Shown: in pieces, positions 11,501 to 22,117 of the stretch
How the letters are laid out: every line of letters starts with the position of its first letter
Numbering within the stretch: the stretch's first letter is position 1
Assembly (NCBI GenBank): GCA_964019135.1
Contig: OZ025258.1
Location: 32,110,186 to 32,174,185, forward strand
DNA length: 64,000 bases
DNA from: Arenicola marina
Taxonomy: Eukaryota > Annelida > Polychaeta > Arenicolidae
Reading direction: 5' to 3'
The notes under the pieces: generated by a model
What the model saw: the letters and a program-made list of their open reading frames with translations, nothing else
Databases searched by the model: none
What the model was told of the DNA's origin: nothing
Made by a program: the position numbers and the translations under genes

Positions 11501-11569
11501 TCGGGCCTTACCTTGTGCGACTGCCCGGCTGACAACCGCGCACAGCACGGCAAGTATCCACCGGTTCAT
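2445..11569 (-). CDS. Gene 2: secreted multi-domain Ly6/uPAR (three-finger) protein, six LU modules
   Basis: Nineteen phase-compatible exons run leftward from a signal-peptide exon (11,512-11,569) to a Pro/Thr linker exon (2,445-2,516), giving about 620 codons; the 3' end is unresolved. Each LU domain is split between exon A (motif CxxC...C...QCNPNQVCQTxxRC) and exon B (KKGC...C...C..YC..D.CN). The exons are joined through 21-nt linkers encoding a CPxxxx peptide. The cysteine pattern ending in CN is the hallmark of the Ly6/uPAR family, whose members are secreted or GPI-anchored binding proteins. A hydrophobic N-terminus points to secretion, and no GPI signal was found. The neighbouring gene at 33.3-52.2 kb is a paralogue with the same module order. 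Intron 1 holds a LINE. Three exons have tandem duplications across their donors. The ligand is unknown. Confidence 0.85.
2750..3531 (-). CDS. Gene 2, LU module 6 (linker, A, B)
   Basis: The linker is at 3,511-3,531 (CPVRPP). Exon A at 3,147-3,261 (115 nt) encodes IVCKQCKNIYNEAEC and CYSKVVCERKTG. Exon B at 2,750-2,898 (149 nt) encodes RISKRCKRESRVAEDM and CEKACGTDNCN. It corresponds to the module 6-8 type of gene 1. Confidence 0.85.
4037..4782 (-). CDS. Gene 2, LU module 5 (linker, A, B)
   Basis: The linker is at 4,762-4,782 (CPLPAV). Exon A at 4,411-4,537 (127 nt) encodes GPVCSVCDEEDTEVDC and PKTCGRNQVCFSKITCDRP. Exon B at 4,037-4,185 (149 nt) encodes VRYKKRCISF and NCSLACDSDFCN. Both exons are clearly most similar to module 5 of gene 1, with PPKTCYRNQVCF and NCSLACDSDYCN, which anchors the collinearity of the two genes. 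Confidence 0.87.
4988..5818 (-). CDS. Gene 2, LU module 4 (linker, A, B)
   Basis: The linker is at 5,798-5,818 (CPERSD). Exon A at 5,396-5,513 is 118 nt and encodes GPMCHSCLEGEDEVAC and CNPNQVCQTSIRC, ending at donor GTACGT. Exon B at 4,988-5,142 (155 nt) encodes SLIKKGCIG and CAFYCTSETEACN. The 118-nt A exon is shared only with module 4 of gene 1. Confidence 0.85.
6224..6646 (-). CDS. Gene 2, LU module 3 with fused linker+A exon
   Basis: The exon at 6,505-6,646 is 142 nt, exactly 21 + 121. It encodes the linker (CPRRPEG) directly joined to ITCHTCEEASSEEEC and CNPNQVCQTVVRC. Everywhere else in both genes the linker and A parts are separate exons, so this looks like precise loss of one intron. 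Exon B at 6,224-6,372 (149 nt) carries FFLKKGC and CSSFCDGQLCN. Confidence 0.85.
7043..8807 (-). CDS. Gene 2, LU module 2 (linker microexon, exons A and B)
   Basis: The linker microexon at 8,787-8,807 (21 nt) encodes NCSRKAE. Exon A at 8,008-8,128 (121 nt) carries ITCHTCADAIDEAAC and CNPSQVCQTAVRC. Exon B at 7,043-7,194 (152 nt) carries IVMKKGCVGS and CVIYCDTDECN. The donor chosen for exon A is the most exon-proximal of a ladder of similar donors created by the 69-bp array at 7,450-8,007. The exon length of 121 nt matches its paralogues and supports this choice. Confidence 0.85.
7450..8007 (-). repeat. 69-bp minisatellite spanning the 3' end of LU exon A and its donor
   Basis: About eight intronic copies follow the authentic exon end. 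Each copy holds the last ~39 nt of exon A (QVCQTAVRC and downstream), the 5' splice site (GTAAGT, or GTCAGT in two copies) and about 25 nt of intron. Copies are nearly identical, so the expansion is recent or homogenised. Because 69 is divisible by three, several artificial frames stay open across it. Confidence 0.95.
8957..9181 (-). repeat. 52-bp minisatellite spanning the 3' end of LU exon B and its donor
   Basis: TTAATG starts recur at 8,957, 9,009, 9,061, 9,113 and 9,165, exactly 52 bp apart. On the minus strand each unit contains the last bases of exon B (GACACCCTCA), then a donor (GTGAGTGC or GTAAGTGC; GCGAATGC in the outermost copy) and intron. The exon copy itself is the first member. 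Confidence 0.93.
9182..9652 (-). CDS. Gene 2, LU module 1 (exons A and B)
   Basis: Exon A at 9,532-9,652 (121 nt) encodes a domain start with CQSCPGSVDEAAC and CNPNQVCQTSIRC, ending at donor GTAAGT in phase 2. Exon B at 9,182-9,330 (149 nt) opens with FFVKKGC and closes with CAYYCDSDNCN and a short acidic tail, leaving phase 1. Together they carry 11 cysteines. The B donor GTGAGT is the exon-side member of a 52-bp tandem array (8,957-9,181). Confidence 0.85.
10060..10165. repeat. A-rich tract with (CA)n microsatellite
   Basis: Repeated 'aaaaaagaaattcagag' units are followed by an A run and (CA)n at about 10,139-10,162. It lies near the 3' end of the LINE copy and is not coding. Confidence 0.8.
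10190..11300 (-). mobile_element. 5'-truncated LINE, reverse-transcriptase region, in intron 1 of gene 2
   Basis: The minus strand encodes YTVLLDASKAFDCVNYIKLF, then VKQGGVMSPILYCVYCDKL and LAYADDLVVLAPSRHALEAM, the finger/palm motifs of a non-LTR reverse transcriptase with the YADD active site. The upstream peptide YGFKKGHSTSQCTF is also visible near 11,190. The frame breaks at about 10,625 and again downstream, so the copy is dead. The spelling differs from the L1/Tx1-like copy at 1-1,378, so at least two LINE clades are present. Confidence 0.85.
11405..11511 (-). repeat. 64-bp duplication of signal-peptide exon end and donor
   Basis: The pattern 'ccctcgggcc' recurs 64 bp apart (TCGGG at 11,437 and 11,501). 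The inner copy repeats most of the signal-peptide coding sequence (GCGGTTGTCAGCCGGGCAG) and its donor, changed from GTAAGG to GTATGG. A partial third copy lies further into the intron. Confidence 0.85.
11512..11569 (-). CDS. Signal-peptide exon of Ly6/uPAR gene 2
   Basis: The minus-strand ATG at 11,569 begins MNRWILAVLCAVVSRAVAQ, a typical secretion signal of 19 residues plus one base. It is followed by the donor GTAAGG, giving phase 1. The next exon A (9,532-9,652) starts with the two bases that complete a Gly codon, exactly as in gene 1. The 3' part of this exon with its donor is duplicated at 64-bp spacing just inside the intron. Confidence 0.8.
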
Positions 11570-11579
11570 TTTGGCCAAG

Positions 11580-14500
11580 TATTCTTCGCTGGGCTAAAAC
11601 AACGCAATAATAAATCAGTACAAACATTATCATATCTTTAATCTCAATCTATGTTGTAATTTATGCATCTATAACTTGTTTATAGTTTTTTTGTTCATGT
11701 ATGATCATTTCTAACCTGTACAATTTATTTTCGGTTTTGCTTCATAAGGCGATTTTATATCAAGAGAATAAACGAAAAATAATCTGCTTAATGAGGACTC
11801 GATGTTTCTCATCATGTACATTCATAGACAGGTATTTCCCGCCATTATCAGGGTTCGCTCTCTACCTCCTGTTTTTATCAATCTCCTCTCACCTGGTATC
11901 CTTTCTTTTCCTGGTCACCTGTGGAATCGGCCTCTTCGGTTGAATGCGAGTGGGTTTGTGATGAGTGGTTGGCCTGTCCAGTATATATACCCACGGCGAC
12001 CCACAGCACTGCCCCAGCCCCAGTGCATCTGTCGACCAGGAATTGATCCCTTCATTGCGAGCGATCGACAGTATTAATTAGACACCACATATGCACCATA
12101 TATGTATATAATGAACCCTGGTGTCTCGAGAGTCATCCATGTCAGCTGGAAGCGAGTAGCAGCAAAACTATCCCCACACCTCCTACATTCTCACGAACCC
12201 CCGCAGGGGAAATCTGTCTCTCTAGTACAACACTTCAAGTGGACGCCATGACGGAATAGGGAAGGGGGTTCCTTGGCAATACGTGTTTACTGTGCAAGCT
12301 GGAAACACCTTCGATGAAGTGTCGGTCCCGTCATGTCATTATCGACATCTTTACGTCTAAGTTAATTACCGTCACAATATATGGCAAGCCATTTCGTCTT
12401 CTAATGCGTAGTTGCACTGGTTGGGCACATCTTTAAATAATTGTACATTTTATTAACTTATTTTGACTTATCTATGAATAATGGCACATATGTCCAAATA
12501 TTTACAAATATTTAGTCCATTTATTTCATATGTTGAAAAGAATGAGCTAGACGTATCTCTAAATGAAGAATGAAATCAATGTTATCCTTAATTCATTTAA
12601 TGACACGTGGAATTTAATTAATTTTTCTCTTGAATTGATTTAATTATATGTGGATTTTTTTTTTTAGATAACCCTAATTCAAGCAAGTAGGAATATGTGC
12701 ACATATATGCAATTGTTTTGTTTGAGATATTTTCAAATTAGTATTTAAACATAAAAGAGCTGGCCATAGCCAGTATTTGCAAACACAAGTGATAGAGTGT
12801 GGTAGACGGGTGAGGAGGCACGGGGGTGGGGGGGGGGGCACCTGTGAGATAGCACGCGGTGGGAGCGATGGTCTGCAGCTGGGGTGTTGAGACAGTCGGG
12901 CTGGTGGTACCACAAGGCAACCTTAGTGTGTTGGCGAAGGCGTAGGGGTGGGGGAAGGGAGTAGGCGGGGGAGGGGAGGAGGTAAGGGGGCAATGGATTG
13001 GGCGGGGTTGAAGTGCGTGCGGCGGGGTGCCGCCTGTGCGCGTCTTGGATGGTTGGGTGTCAGCTGTGATGGTGGATAGCTAGGACATTGCCTTCAGATT
13101 TTGGCTGTTAGACTTTATATATGTTAGGTTGTCATGGTAATTCTGTTTTTATTCCATTTACCATACTTTCCCCATCTGGCTGCAGGGACCATCGCGATTT
13201 TTAGAACTGTGACATAATCTTAATAACAATCGGCATTAAGCCTATATTGCGGATGACTTGGCCGGAATACATATGTATGTGGTTGTTTTGCACAAATTAC
13301 ATGTACATCAGATTAACTAATTTCCAGATTTTAATCCCACAATATAGACATTTCCAGCCTGCAAAACGTTGCATGCAAAATGTACATTCTCGGCACGCTG
13401 TTATTTGCCTCTCCTACTAACATATACAATTCTCAGTGGCATATGTCTGTCTGCCGACAATTAATAAGATTCCTAATTCAGCCGCCAGGTGAGAACACCG
13501 CGAGCTCGCCGTCTTTACAACTCGGTGACTGACAATTGCCAGTAATTATAGCTGCTGAACGTTTTGCGGTAACGCCCTGGTGATGGGCTTTTGTCTTTTA
13601 AAGGGAGAGAAGTCTTGACATACTAGAAACACAATAAAGATTTGTGTGTAAACAATAGTTATTTAGGGGGTTATTAATAGTCATTAGGAGGGTTCCCCCA
13701 TTGGAAACTTCAGCATACCATGCAAAAGTCGGGTTCTCCGAGTACCTTCCCTCCGATCGCAAGTTTTCAGAGAGCAACCCCCACTTTGCAAATTCCTAGA
13801 TCCGACCCTGATTCAGTATGCAAATTGGAACCGTTAGTTACCATGCAGCTTGTAATTCATGAGGTCGTTGACCATATATATTTAAGACAAGAAATATCCC
13901 AGTATCAGCACAGAAAGTCGGAGTAATTCTTCGTCCAGTGTGTGTCGCGGGTACGGCCCACACCACCCACCAAAGCTGAGCAAGCGACACTGGGATTAAT
14001 CGTCTTCATGCGGCAGAACCCATTGACGGAATGGCATAATACTCCCCTCTGAGCGGCCGATCGGAGAGGACATATGTGGTGGCCAGCTTAATTATATTGT
14101 ATTTATTTCTGAAGGATACGTGGTGGACATCAGCTTAACATACCATGTCATCGCTCGTTAGAGGATCGGCTGGCCGTGTAAAGTCAGAAATGAAGTTTAA
14201 TGGGCTCCCAATAATGGACAAAGACGACGGGACCTTGAACCCGGTGACTGCCCCTCATCCCGGAAAATGAAAGCTCCAACGAAATGGACACTGACAGTCA
14301 TGGCCTTGTATATGGAGGTTAATTAATCTAGTGTTAATTAACACTTTCGATATCAAGTGAAATATATATTAAAGAGCTGCAATTTTGATAAAAGTTCTGT
14401 CTCATGCAGATGCGGATGCACATCGAGAGAAATTATAGATTTCTGCATCGAGGATTGAGAAAAAAAGGCGCCAAAAAAGGGTCATTTGTATTTTCCATAT

Positions 14501-15160
14501 GTTTATACCTAACTAAATGTAGTTCCGCGGTTCAACGCGAATACCCATTCCCCATTTTTCCCTAGCACTCTGTGAATTCCTCGATATTCGCGATATCTCT
14601 TTTAAGGTGTTTTTTTCGCGCCCGGTGTTGAACAGTCCTTATTTGGAGATTCGATATTGCACTCCATAATTCTTGGGGATTCGCGATTCAGAGGGGGTAA
14701 CCCTCACCCCCCGCCCTATTCCTCAAAGAAGGCAAAGAAGTACACCAGTGCACTAATATCTTTGTTAGTACACCAGCGTGCTAGTATCTTTGGTGATGAG
14801 GAATGTGTACGCTATGATTAATGCGGTGCTGTTGGTATCGTCTGGGGAGCTCCACCTAGCGAATGGAAACTTGCGCGAGAGTGTGTACGATAAGTGCGAG
14901 ATTTGAAATCGACAACAGAGCGCCCCTAGCACCAAGCAGCTTTCGTTGCGTTAATCAATTTATATCTGACCATCTAACCTATCTGGTTTTGTCAAACACT
15001 GGTGAGTGTTGACGAGTGAGTGTACACGTTCGTTATGTCTTGATGATAAAATTAGCTCAGGCGCCCAGTCTAAAATTAGCGCTTCAAATACCAGAGTACA
15101 AAATGTAAACAAGAAAACCGGCGGGCGATCGCAGAGACAGTGCAGCTGTGCAGAGTAGGC
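11580..15160. other. Intergenic stretch, no gene recognised
   Basis: This is the 5' flank of gene 2. A palindromic GTATATATAC at about 11,970 could serve as a TATA element some 400 bp upstream of the ATG; this is weak. The region 12,420-12,700 holds degenerate AT-rich 'atgtccaaatatttac' motifs resembling 33,480-34,130. The region 12,820-13,030 is G-rich on the plus strand. No coding exon can be supported. Confidence 0.5.
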
Positions 15161-15171
15161 CTACCACTACC

Positions 15172-15517
15172 TTACCAGGCCTGTCTCTAACCTGCTAACG
15201 CATCACAGGGTGCCGTTAGAGCCAGGCAGCATTTGCTGTCTTTGCGATGTTGCAGCGCATATTTTTGCGTATAGGGTGCACAGTTTTTAACTAGCTGACA
15301 AAATATGGATCTTTCCAGAATCCTTATGCAATTTACTGACCTGGCGGAAGGAAAATACCTTCATTTATTGTCCTAACTTGCAATGTCAGGGCTTTTTCTG
15401 GGTACATTTATTCGATCAGCGCCAGCCTGCGCCATTATGCGCTGCAACATGGCAAAGACAGCCAATGCTGCCTGGCTCTAACGGCACCCCGTGATGCATT
15501 GGAGACAGGCCTGGTAA
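15172..15517. mobile_element. 346-bp MITE with ~80-bp TIRs and 9-bp TSD
   Basis: The left arm begins TTACCAGGCCTGTCTC and the right arm ends in its reverse complement. The arms continue for about 80 bp with few mismatches (GTGCCGTTAGAGCCAGGCAG in both). ACCACTACC flanks both ends (15,163-15,171 and 15,518-15,526). A 9-bp target duplication is typical of Mutator-like elements, so a non-autonomous MULE is likely. Confidence 0.85.
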
Positions 15518-15730
15518 ACCACTACCTTGTTACCTGACCTGAGTACGGGCCGATGCGTAACATGTCGTAACTGACACTGATACAGTGATGGGAAGTTGCT
15601 ATGCAGAATGGCCGCATTGGATAAGTCTTACTGTTTTGGAGGTTGCTTCCATTTCACGAGATAGATTCCTGTTTTGGACCTGTGAACCTGACAGAAATAT
15701 AGCTGTACTGTAGTCATATCAGGAAGTAGT

Positions 15731-16771
15731 AAGGCAAAGTGGGCTAATCTCGATCCTTGGGTAACCTTGACCCCCATGTGCTATTTTTATTGATGATGTC
15801 CCCAATCCATATTTTTTCGCCGATTTGATTTTTTGATATCAATCTTAGAGATGCCCTTGGTAACTAGACACAGAGAAGCTGGATTATAGATATGTAATTT
15901 TTTATCAAATTTGAATTAAATAAGTCATGCAACCCTACATTAACACAGGCTTTTGCAGCTTATCTCAATAGTTAAGAGACATGTGTTTCAAAAGCAAGCA
16001 GTATGCCTGATTAACACTGAGGATGATAATTTATTAAATAGTGACAGCAGACAATGTTTACAACATGTGTGACATCATGACGGTTCTTCTCCAGATCTAC
16101 CTTGACCTTGTGAGAGATCGAGGTTACCCTACCTTTTTCACGACTGTGGTCTAACCTCGATTCCCTCTTCAATTTAACGTCATTTTGTAACAATATGTTA
16201 TAAAAATATATCATGTTTTAGCAGGGGATGGTCACAATTACATGCAACAATAACTGTCTGGCCCTGCTTCCGCATACTCTGACGTTGATTAATATTTAAA
16301 TGTATTGTAACATAAATGAGTTATTTTGGCTACGCAGCTGTTCCAAATGGCATTCCCTTGGCATGATGGCCCATGAAGTATTTTAACTTTGCGTTATGAC
16401 TACCCTTGTAATAAGACTAATAAATATAGTTTCAAGTAATTGCTTTATCTATCGTTGGGCATAAGAGGCACAGTTATGTGAATTAATGTTGTTGCTTTCG
16501 CACTCTAAGAATCACGATATGCAGATTAAATCACCCACCTATCCCAGGGGGTCGAGGTTAGACCACAGGGGTCGAGGTTCGACTATGGCCCCCCACTGCC
16601 TTTCGGAAAATGAGCACTCTCCACAATCTGCCTAGGTTTTCGTTTTTTCTATAAAATCATATTATTTGAATACCATGGTTTACTGTTTGAATAAAAAATA
16701 AGTTCATTTCACATTATTAAAGAAAATAGATGTTTTTTGTCTGAAGGGGTCAAGATTAGCCCACTTTGCCT
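15731..16771. mobile_element. ~1.04-kb foldback element, possibly Tc1/mariner-like
   Basis: AGGCAAAGTGGGCTAATCT at 15,732 is mirrored by AGATTAGCCCACTTTGCCT ending at 16,770, with TA at both outer edges. Further inverted pieces (GGTCTAACCTCGA at about 16,149 and TCGAGGTTAGACC at about 16,552) lie inside. No transposase frame is visible, so it is non-autonomous. The TA target duplication suggests Tc1/mariner but is too short to prove it. Confidence 0.65.
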
Positions 16772-16807
16772 TATTAGCAAGTCGCTTTCACCACAGGGGG
16801 ACCACAG

Positions 16808-17093
16808 GGTATTAGCCAGATATCTGCCTGCCCACCAGATGGGTGCACTTGCGTGCTGTTTATCTACCAAAAATTACGCAAAACGGGCATTTCCCGGGTT
16901 TTGTTAGAGGTTTAAAAAATATCATAGCCTTCAAAATTTTATATTAAATCAAGATCTTCTTTTCTTTATAGAATTGTAACTTGCGAGCTCAAAATCAGAC
17001 CTGATCGACTGGCACGATGTTGTGTGTGTACAATGACACTTTTTTTACCAGCCAAAATTTTGGCTGGCACAAAGACCATTCTGGCTAATACAC
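16808..17093. mobile_element. Small foldback element
   Basis: GGTATTAGCCAGA near 16,808 is matched in inverted orientation by TCTGGCTAATAC ending near 17,093. A central AATTTTGGCTGG repeats the core. No convincing target duplication was found. Confidence 0.45.
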
Positions 17094-17324
17094 TAGGGGA
17101 GATGGCATGGTCTAGCCATGAGTGAATATATGTCTATAGGGCCCTTGATGTGGGGTAGCCATATTGTATGTCAATTTTAAAAAGAAGTCTATGTCACTTG
17201 CTGCATTTCAATTTTAAGGCAACCCCAATGTCCTGTTGTCACATTTAAAAATCGCTGTGTCACTGTATCAAAAAATGTCCCCCAGGGCTCTATATATCTG
17301 CCATATTTCTGGGGTCTGAGAATA

Positions 17325-17402
17325 TAGCTTTCCTTCCTTCTCCCATTGGCAGAATAACCATATTTGGTTAAAACGTTCTGAATATACAACCAATCATGAA
17401 GC
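17325..17402 (+). mobile_element. Diverged 3' fragment of the tRNA-derived SINE family
   Basis: CTTCCTTCTCCCATTG, then a spaced GGTTAAAACGTTCTGAAT and AACCAATCA match the 3' body of the intact SINE at 26,960-27,215. The tRNA-like head is missing. Confidence 0.65.
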
Positions 17403-17869
17403 CCCACCAAGGCCCCTCCTGGTGGTGGTGGGAGATTCTCCCCATGCACCATTGAAGCTCCTCTAGCCTAGCCCTGTTCATGGCTGTTAATGCGGAAAAA
17501 GTCTGACAGGCCACTATAAACAGTTATGGAGTGTGAGCTCCACTGGGCACAGGAAAGAGCATATATAGTAGTTGTTTTTTTGCAGTTTATGGCAGAATAG
17601 AAAACGTAACACTCACCATTTAAACACTTAATTCCTCATATAATTCCTACATATTCTTGTGAACTCAGTAAAATGTCTTTCATGTTCAGTCAAATGGAAC
17701 ATGTTAAAGGGAACCGCCAGCCTGGCCTCTAACGCTGCCTTACCGATTCATATAGTACCCAATTGTCTATCCTCCAAATTACAGAATTTTTCGTTCTATC
17801 TGTAGCTCACAATAAAATTTAGAAGTGACTGCCAGGCACGATTTCGCCGCCTACCCAGGCGGCAGCCCT

Positions 17870-18270
17870 TTTTGGAGGCGTGTCTGTGATTGACCAATCA
17901 GGAGGCGATACTCTAATTTATTAAAACCGGAAATTGCGTCTATTGTGTGAGCGAAGCAAGAGCGCGTGATAATCGCCAATATAAATAGCTGCGATTCTAA
18001 CTCCGATCATGACATTGTTGTGGAGTCAATCGTCGCAAGACGTATATCAATTTGTTTGGACGGTACTTTTCCATGCACGGCTAAAATCCTATGCTACTGC
18101 GCGGCTTGAAACTGCCGCTGTTCATCTGTAAATCGCGGCTCTGATCTCTCTCTCCGCGAGTTATAACGTAAGGCGGCGCCATATGAATAGTCACAATATG
18201 CGTCACTCCTCCCGGCAAAATGGCGCTCTGCTTGACATTTCTGGGGGCGGGTTGCCTTAATTTTGTTCTC
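17870..18270 (+). promoter_or_regulatory. Promoter-like patch upstream of the PRR11-like gene
   Basis: A perfect CCAAT box (GACCAATCAG) at about 17,893 is followed by ATAAATAG near 17,981. A YY1-like AAAATGGCG and a GC box (GGGGGCGGG) lie near 18,220-18,250. CpG content rises locally. It is about 3.7-4 kb upstream of the first recognised coding exon, so an untranslated first exon would be needed. This is inference from motifs only. Confidence 0.3.
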
Positions 18271-18715
18271 CCTACCAGTCGGTCGAATCGAAGCGTTAAC
18301 ACTCGCCAATTTAATTTTAAGATGTAAACTTGCGGTGCAGATCGCGATTAAATTAGGTTGGACACCCGCTTTAATTAACTAATTCTGACCATATGATGAC
18401 TATTGCATATATATATATTAATAACTCCATCATTGTGACAGGACTAATAAATAAGTATAAATAAGAATAATTATACTATTGTATATGAATATATTCAAGT
18501 AATAGAACAACATTTTAATAATCTTTATTTTTTCAATTTGGGTATAAAAAGTAAGAAATCCCATACACTTTATTGCTGGAATGATTTCAGTGACATGATA
18601 AGCAATATTATAAGTTGCTTTAGCAATGACCTAAGGTGCTTTACTGCATACCAGTGCCAGTATGCTGTGCTCTGCTACAAAGTCATTTAGCTGAGGGTCT
18701 GTCTCACGCAGAGAT

Positions 18716-21700
18716 ATGGCTACTGTATCATGCAGAGATATGACCACTGTATCATGCAGAGATATGACCGCTGTATCATGCAGAGATGTGACCACAGTAT
18801 CATGCAGAGATATGACCACAGTCTCATGCACAGATATGACCACTGTATTGTGCAGATATGACCGCTGTATCATGCAGAGATGTGACCACAGTGCCATGCA
18901 GAGATATAACCACTGTATCGTGCAGAGATATGACCACAGTATCATGCACAGATATGACCACTGTTTCATGCAGAGATATGACCACTGTATCATGCAGAGA
19001 TATGACCACTGTATCATGCAGAGATATGACCACTGTATCATGCAGAGATATGACCACTGTATTGCGCAGAGATATGACCACTGTATTGTGCAGAGATATG
19101 ACCACTGTATTGTGCAGAGATATGACCACTGTATCATGCAGAGATATGACCACTGTATCATGCAGAGATATGACCACTGTATTGCGCAGAGATATGACCA
19201 CTGTATCGTGCAGAGATATGACCACTGTATCGTGCAGAGATATGACCACTGTATCGTGCAGAGATATGACCACTGTATCATGCAGAGATATGACCACTGT
19301 ATCATGCAGAGATATGACCACTGTATTGCGCAGAGATATGACCACTGTATTGCGCAGAGATATGACCACTGTATTGCGCAGAGATATGACCACTGTATTG
19401 CGCAGAGATATGACCACTGTATTGCACAGAGATATGACCACTGTATCATGCAGAGATATGACCACTGTATCATGCAGAGATATGACCACTGTATTGCGCA
19501 GAGATATGACCACTGTATCATGCAGAGATATGACCACTGTATTGCGCAGAGATATGACCACTGTATCATGCAGAGATATGACCACTGTATCATGCAGAGA
19601 TATGACCACTGTATTGCGCAGAGATATGACCACTGTATCATGCAGAGATATGACCACTGTATCGTGCACAGATATGACCACTGTATCATGCAGAGATATG
19701 ACCACTGTATTGCGCAGAGATATGACCACTGTATTGCGCAGAGATATGACCACTGTATCATGCAGAGATATGACCACTGTATTGCGCAGAGATATGACCA
19801 CTGTATCATGCAGAGATATGACCACTGTATCATGCAGAGATATGACCACTGTATTGCGCAGAGATATGACCACTGTATCGTGCACAGATATGACCACTGT
19901 CTTGCGCAGAGATATGACCACTGTATTGCGCAGAGATATGACCACTGTATTGCGCAGAGATATGACCACTGTATTGCGCAGAGATATGACCACTGTATTG
20001 CGCAGAGATATGACCACTGTATCATGCAGAGATATGACCACTGTATTGCGCAGAGATATGACCACTGTATCGTGCACAGATATGACCACTGTCTTGCGCA
20101 GAGATATGACCACTGTATTGCGCAGAGATATGACCACTGTATTGCGCAGAGATATGACCACTGTATTGCGCAGAGATATGACCACTGTATCATGCAGAGA
20201 TATGACCACTGTATCATGCAGAGATATGACCACTGTATCATGCAGAGATATGACTACTGTATCATGCAGAGATATGACCACTGTATCGTGCACAGATATG
20301 ACCACTGTATCATGCAGAGATATGACCACTGTATTGCGCAGAGATATGACCACTGTATTGCGCAGAGATATGACCACTGTATCATGCAGAGATATGACCA
20401 CTGTATTGCGCAGAGATATGACCACTGTATCATGCAGAGATATGACCACTGTATTGCGCAGAGATATGACCACTGTATCGTGCAGAGATATGACCACTGT
20501 ATTGCGCAGAGATATGACCACTGTATCATGCAGAGATATGACCACTGTATTGCACAGAGATATGACCACTGTATTGCTCAGAGATATGACCACTGTATCA
20601 TGCAGAGATATGACCACTGTATTGCGCAGAGATATGACCACTGTATCATGCAGAGATATGACCACTGTATCATGCAGAGATATGACCACTGTATTGCGCA
20701 GAGATATGACCACTGTATCATGCAGAGATATGACCACTGTATTGCGCAGAGATATGACCACTGTATCATGCAGAGATATGACCACTGTATTGCACAGATA
20801 TATGACCACTGTATGGCGCAGAGATATGACCACTGTATTGCGGAGAGATATGACCACTGTATTGCGCAGAGATATGACCACTGTATCATGCAGAGATATG
20901 ACCACTGTATTGCGCAGAGATATGACCACTGTATCATGCACAGATATGACCACTGTCTTGCGCAGAGATATGACCACTGTATTGCGCAGAGATATGACCA
21001 CTGTATTGCGCAGAGATATGACCACTGTATCGTGCACAGATATGACCACTGTCTTGCGCAGAGATATGACCACTGTATTGCGCAGAGATATGACCACTGT
21101 ATTGCGCAGAGATATGACCACTGTATTGCGCAGAGATATGACCACTGTATCGTGCACAGATATGACCACTGTATTGCGCAGAGATATGACCACTGTCTTG
21201 CGCAGAGATATGACCACTGTATTGCGCAGAGATATGACCACTGTATTGCGCAGAGATATGACCACTGTATTGCGCAGAGATATGACCACTGTATTGCGCA
21301 GAGATATGACCACTGTATTGCGCAGAGATATGACCACTGTATTGCGCAGAGATATGACCACTGTATTGCGCAGAGATATGACCACTGTATTGTGCAGAGA
21401 TATGACCACTGTATCGTGCAGAGATATGACCACTGTATTGCGCAGAGATATGACCACTGTCTTGCGCAGAGATATGACCACTGTATTGCGCAGAGATATG
21501 ACCACTGTCTTGCGCAGAGATATGACCACTGTCTTGCGCAGAGATATGACCACTGTATTGCGCAGAGATATGACCACTGTATTGCGCAGAGATATGACCA
21601 CTGTATTGCGCAGAGATATGACCACTGTATTGCGCAGAGATATGACCACTGTATTGCGCAGAGATATGACCACTGTATTGCGCAGAGATATGACCACTGT

Positions 21701-21820
21701 ATCATGCAGAGATATGACCACTGTATCATGCAGAGATATGACCACTGTATCATGCAGAGATATGACTACTGTATCATGCAGAGATATGACCACTGTATTG
21801 CGCAGAGATACAACCACTGT
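18716..21820 (+). repeat. 3.1-kb array of a 24-bp repeat, about 129 copies
   Basis: The unit is AGATATGACCACTGTATTGC plus GCAG, with a few recurring variants (ATCATG, ATCGTG, ATTGCG, CTTGCG at the variable centre; CACAGA for CAGAGA). A period divisible by three keeps most frames open, giving artificial frames of up to ~1,050 codons on both strands. The array ends about 100 bp before the ATG of the PRR11-like gene. No splice or initiation context argues for translation. Confidence 0.95.
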
Positions 21821-21919
21821 ATTTATAATATGCTCTGTGTATGTTTTAACACACTCAGTTTGATGCATTACATATATTACAAGTAGATGACTTGTTTGCT
21901 CCTACTGTGAAGGTGCAGG

Positions 21920-22117
21920 ATGGCTGATGTGGATGAGCTTGACTTGAGTGGGGCTGGCTTTGAACTGGTGGACACTCCAACTTCTGTTGGCACTCCATGC
22001 TTCTCATTTGCTGAGTTTGAAGAGGAAGCTTCTCCACTCAGGCAAAGATTTTGCAAACAGTTATCAGAGGATGAGTTTCTGAATCAAGGGATGTCAGAAA
22101 CAGAAAAAGCACTCAAG
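21920..22117 (+). CDS. PRR11-like: PRR11-like gene, first coding exon
   Basis: The ATG at 21,920 starts 66 codons of acidic sequence, including FSFAEFEEEASPLRQRF, and ends at AAG|GTAGGA in phase 0. The bases just upstream (TGAAGGTGCAG) could be an acceptor, so an upstream untranslated exon is possible. The 24-bp array ends 100 bp before it. Confidence 0.7.

Noticed and set aside
18716..21886. Open frames of 1,056, 1,014, 1,001, 536 and 391 codons across the 24-bp array
   Set aside because: A stop-free unit with a period divisible by three opens many frames on both strands at once. No initiation, splice or composition evidence supports translation.
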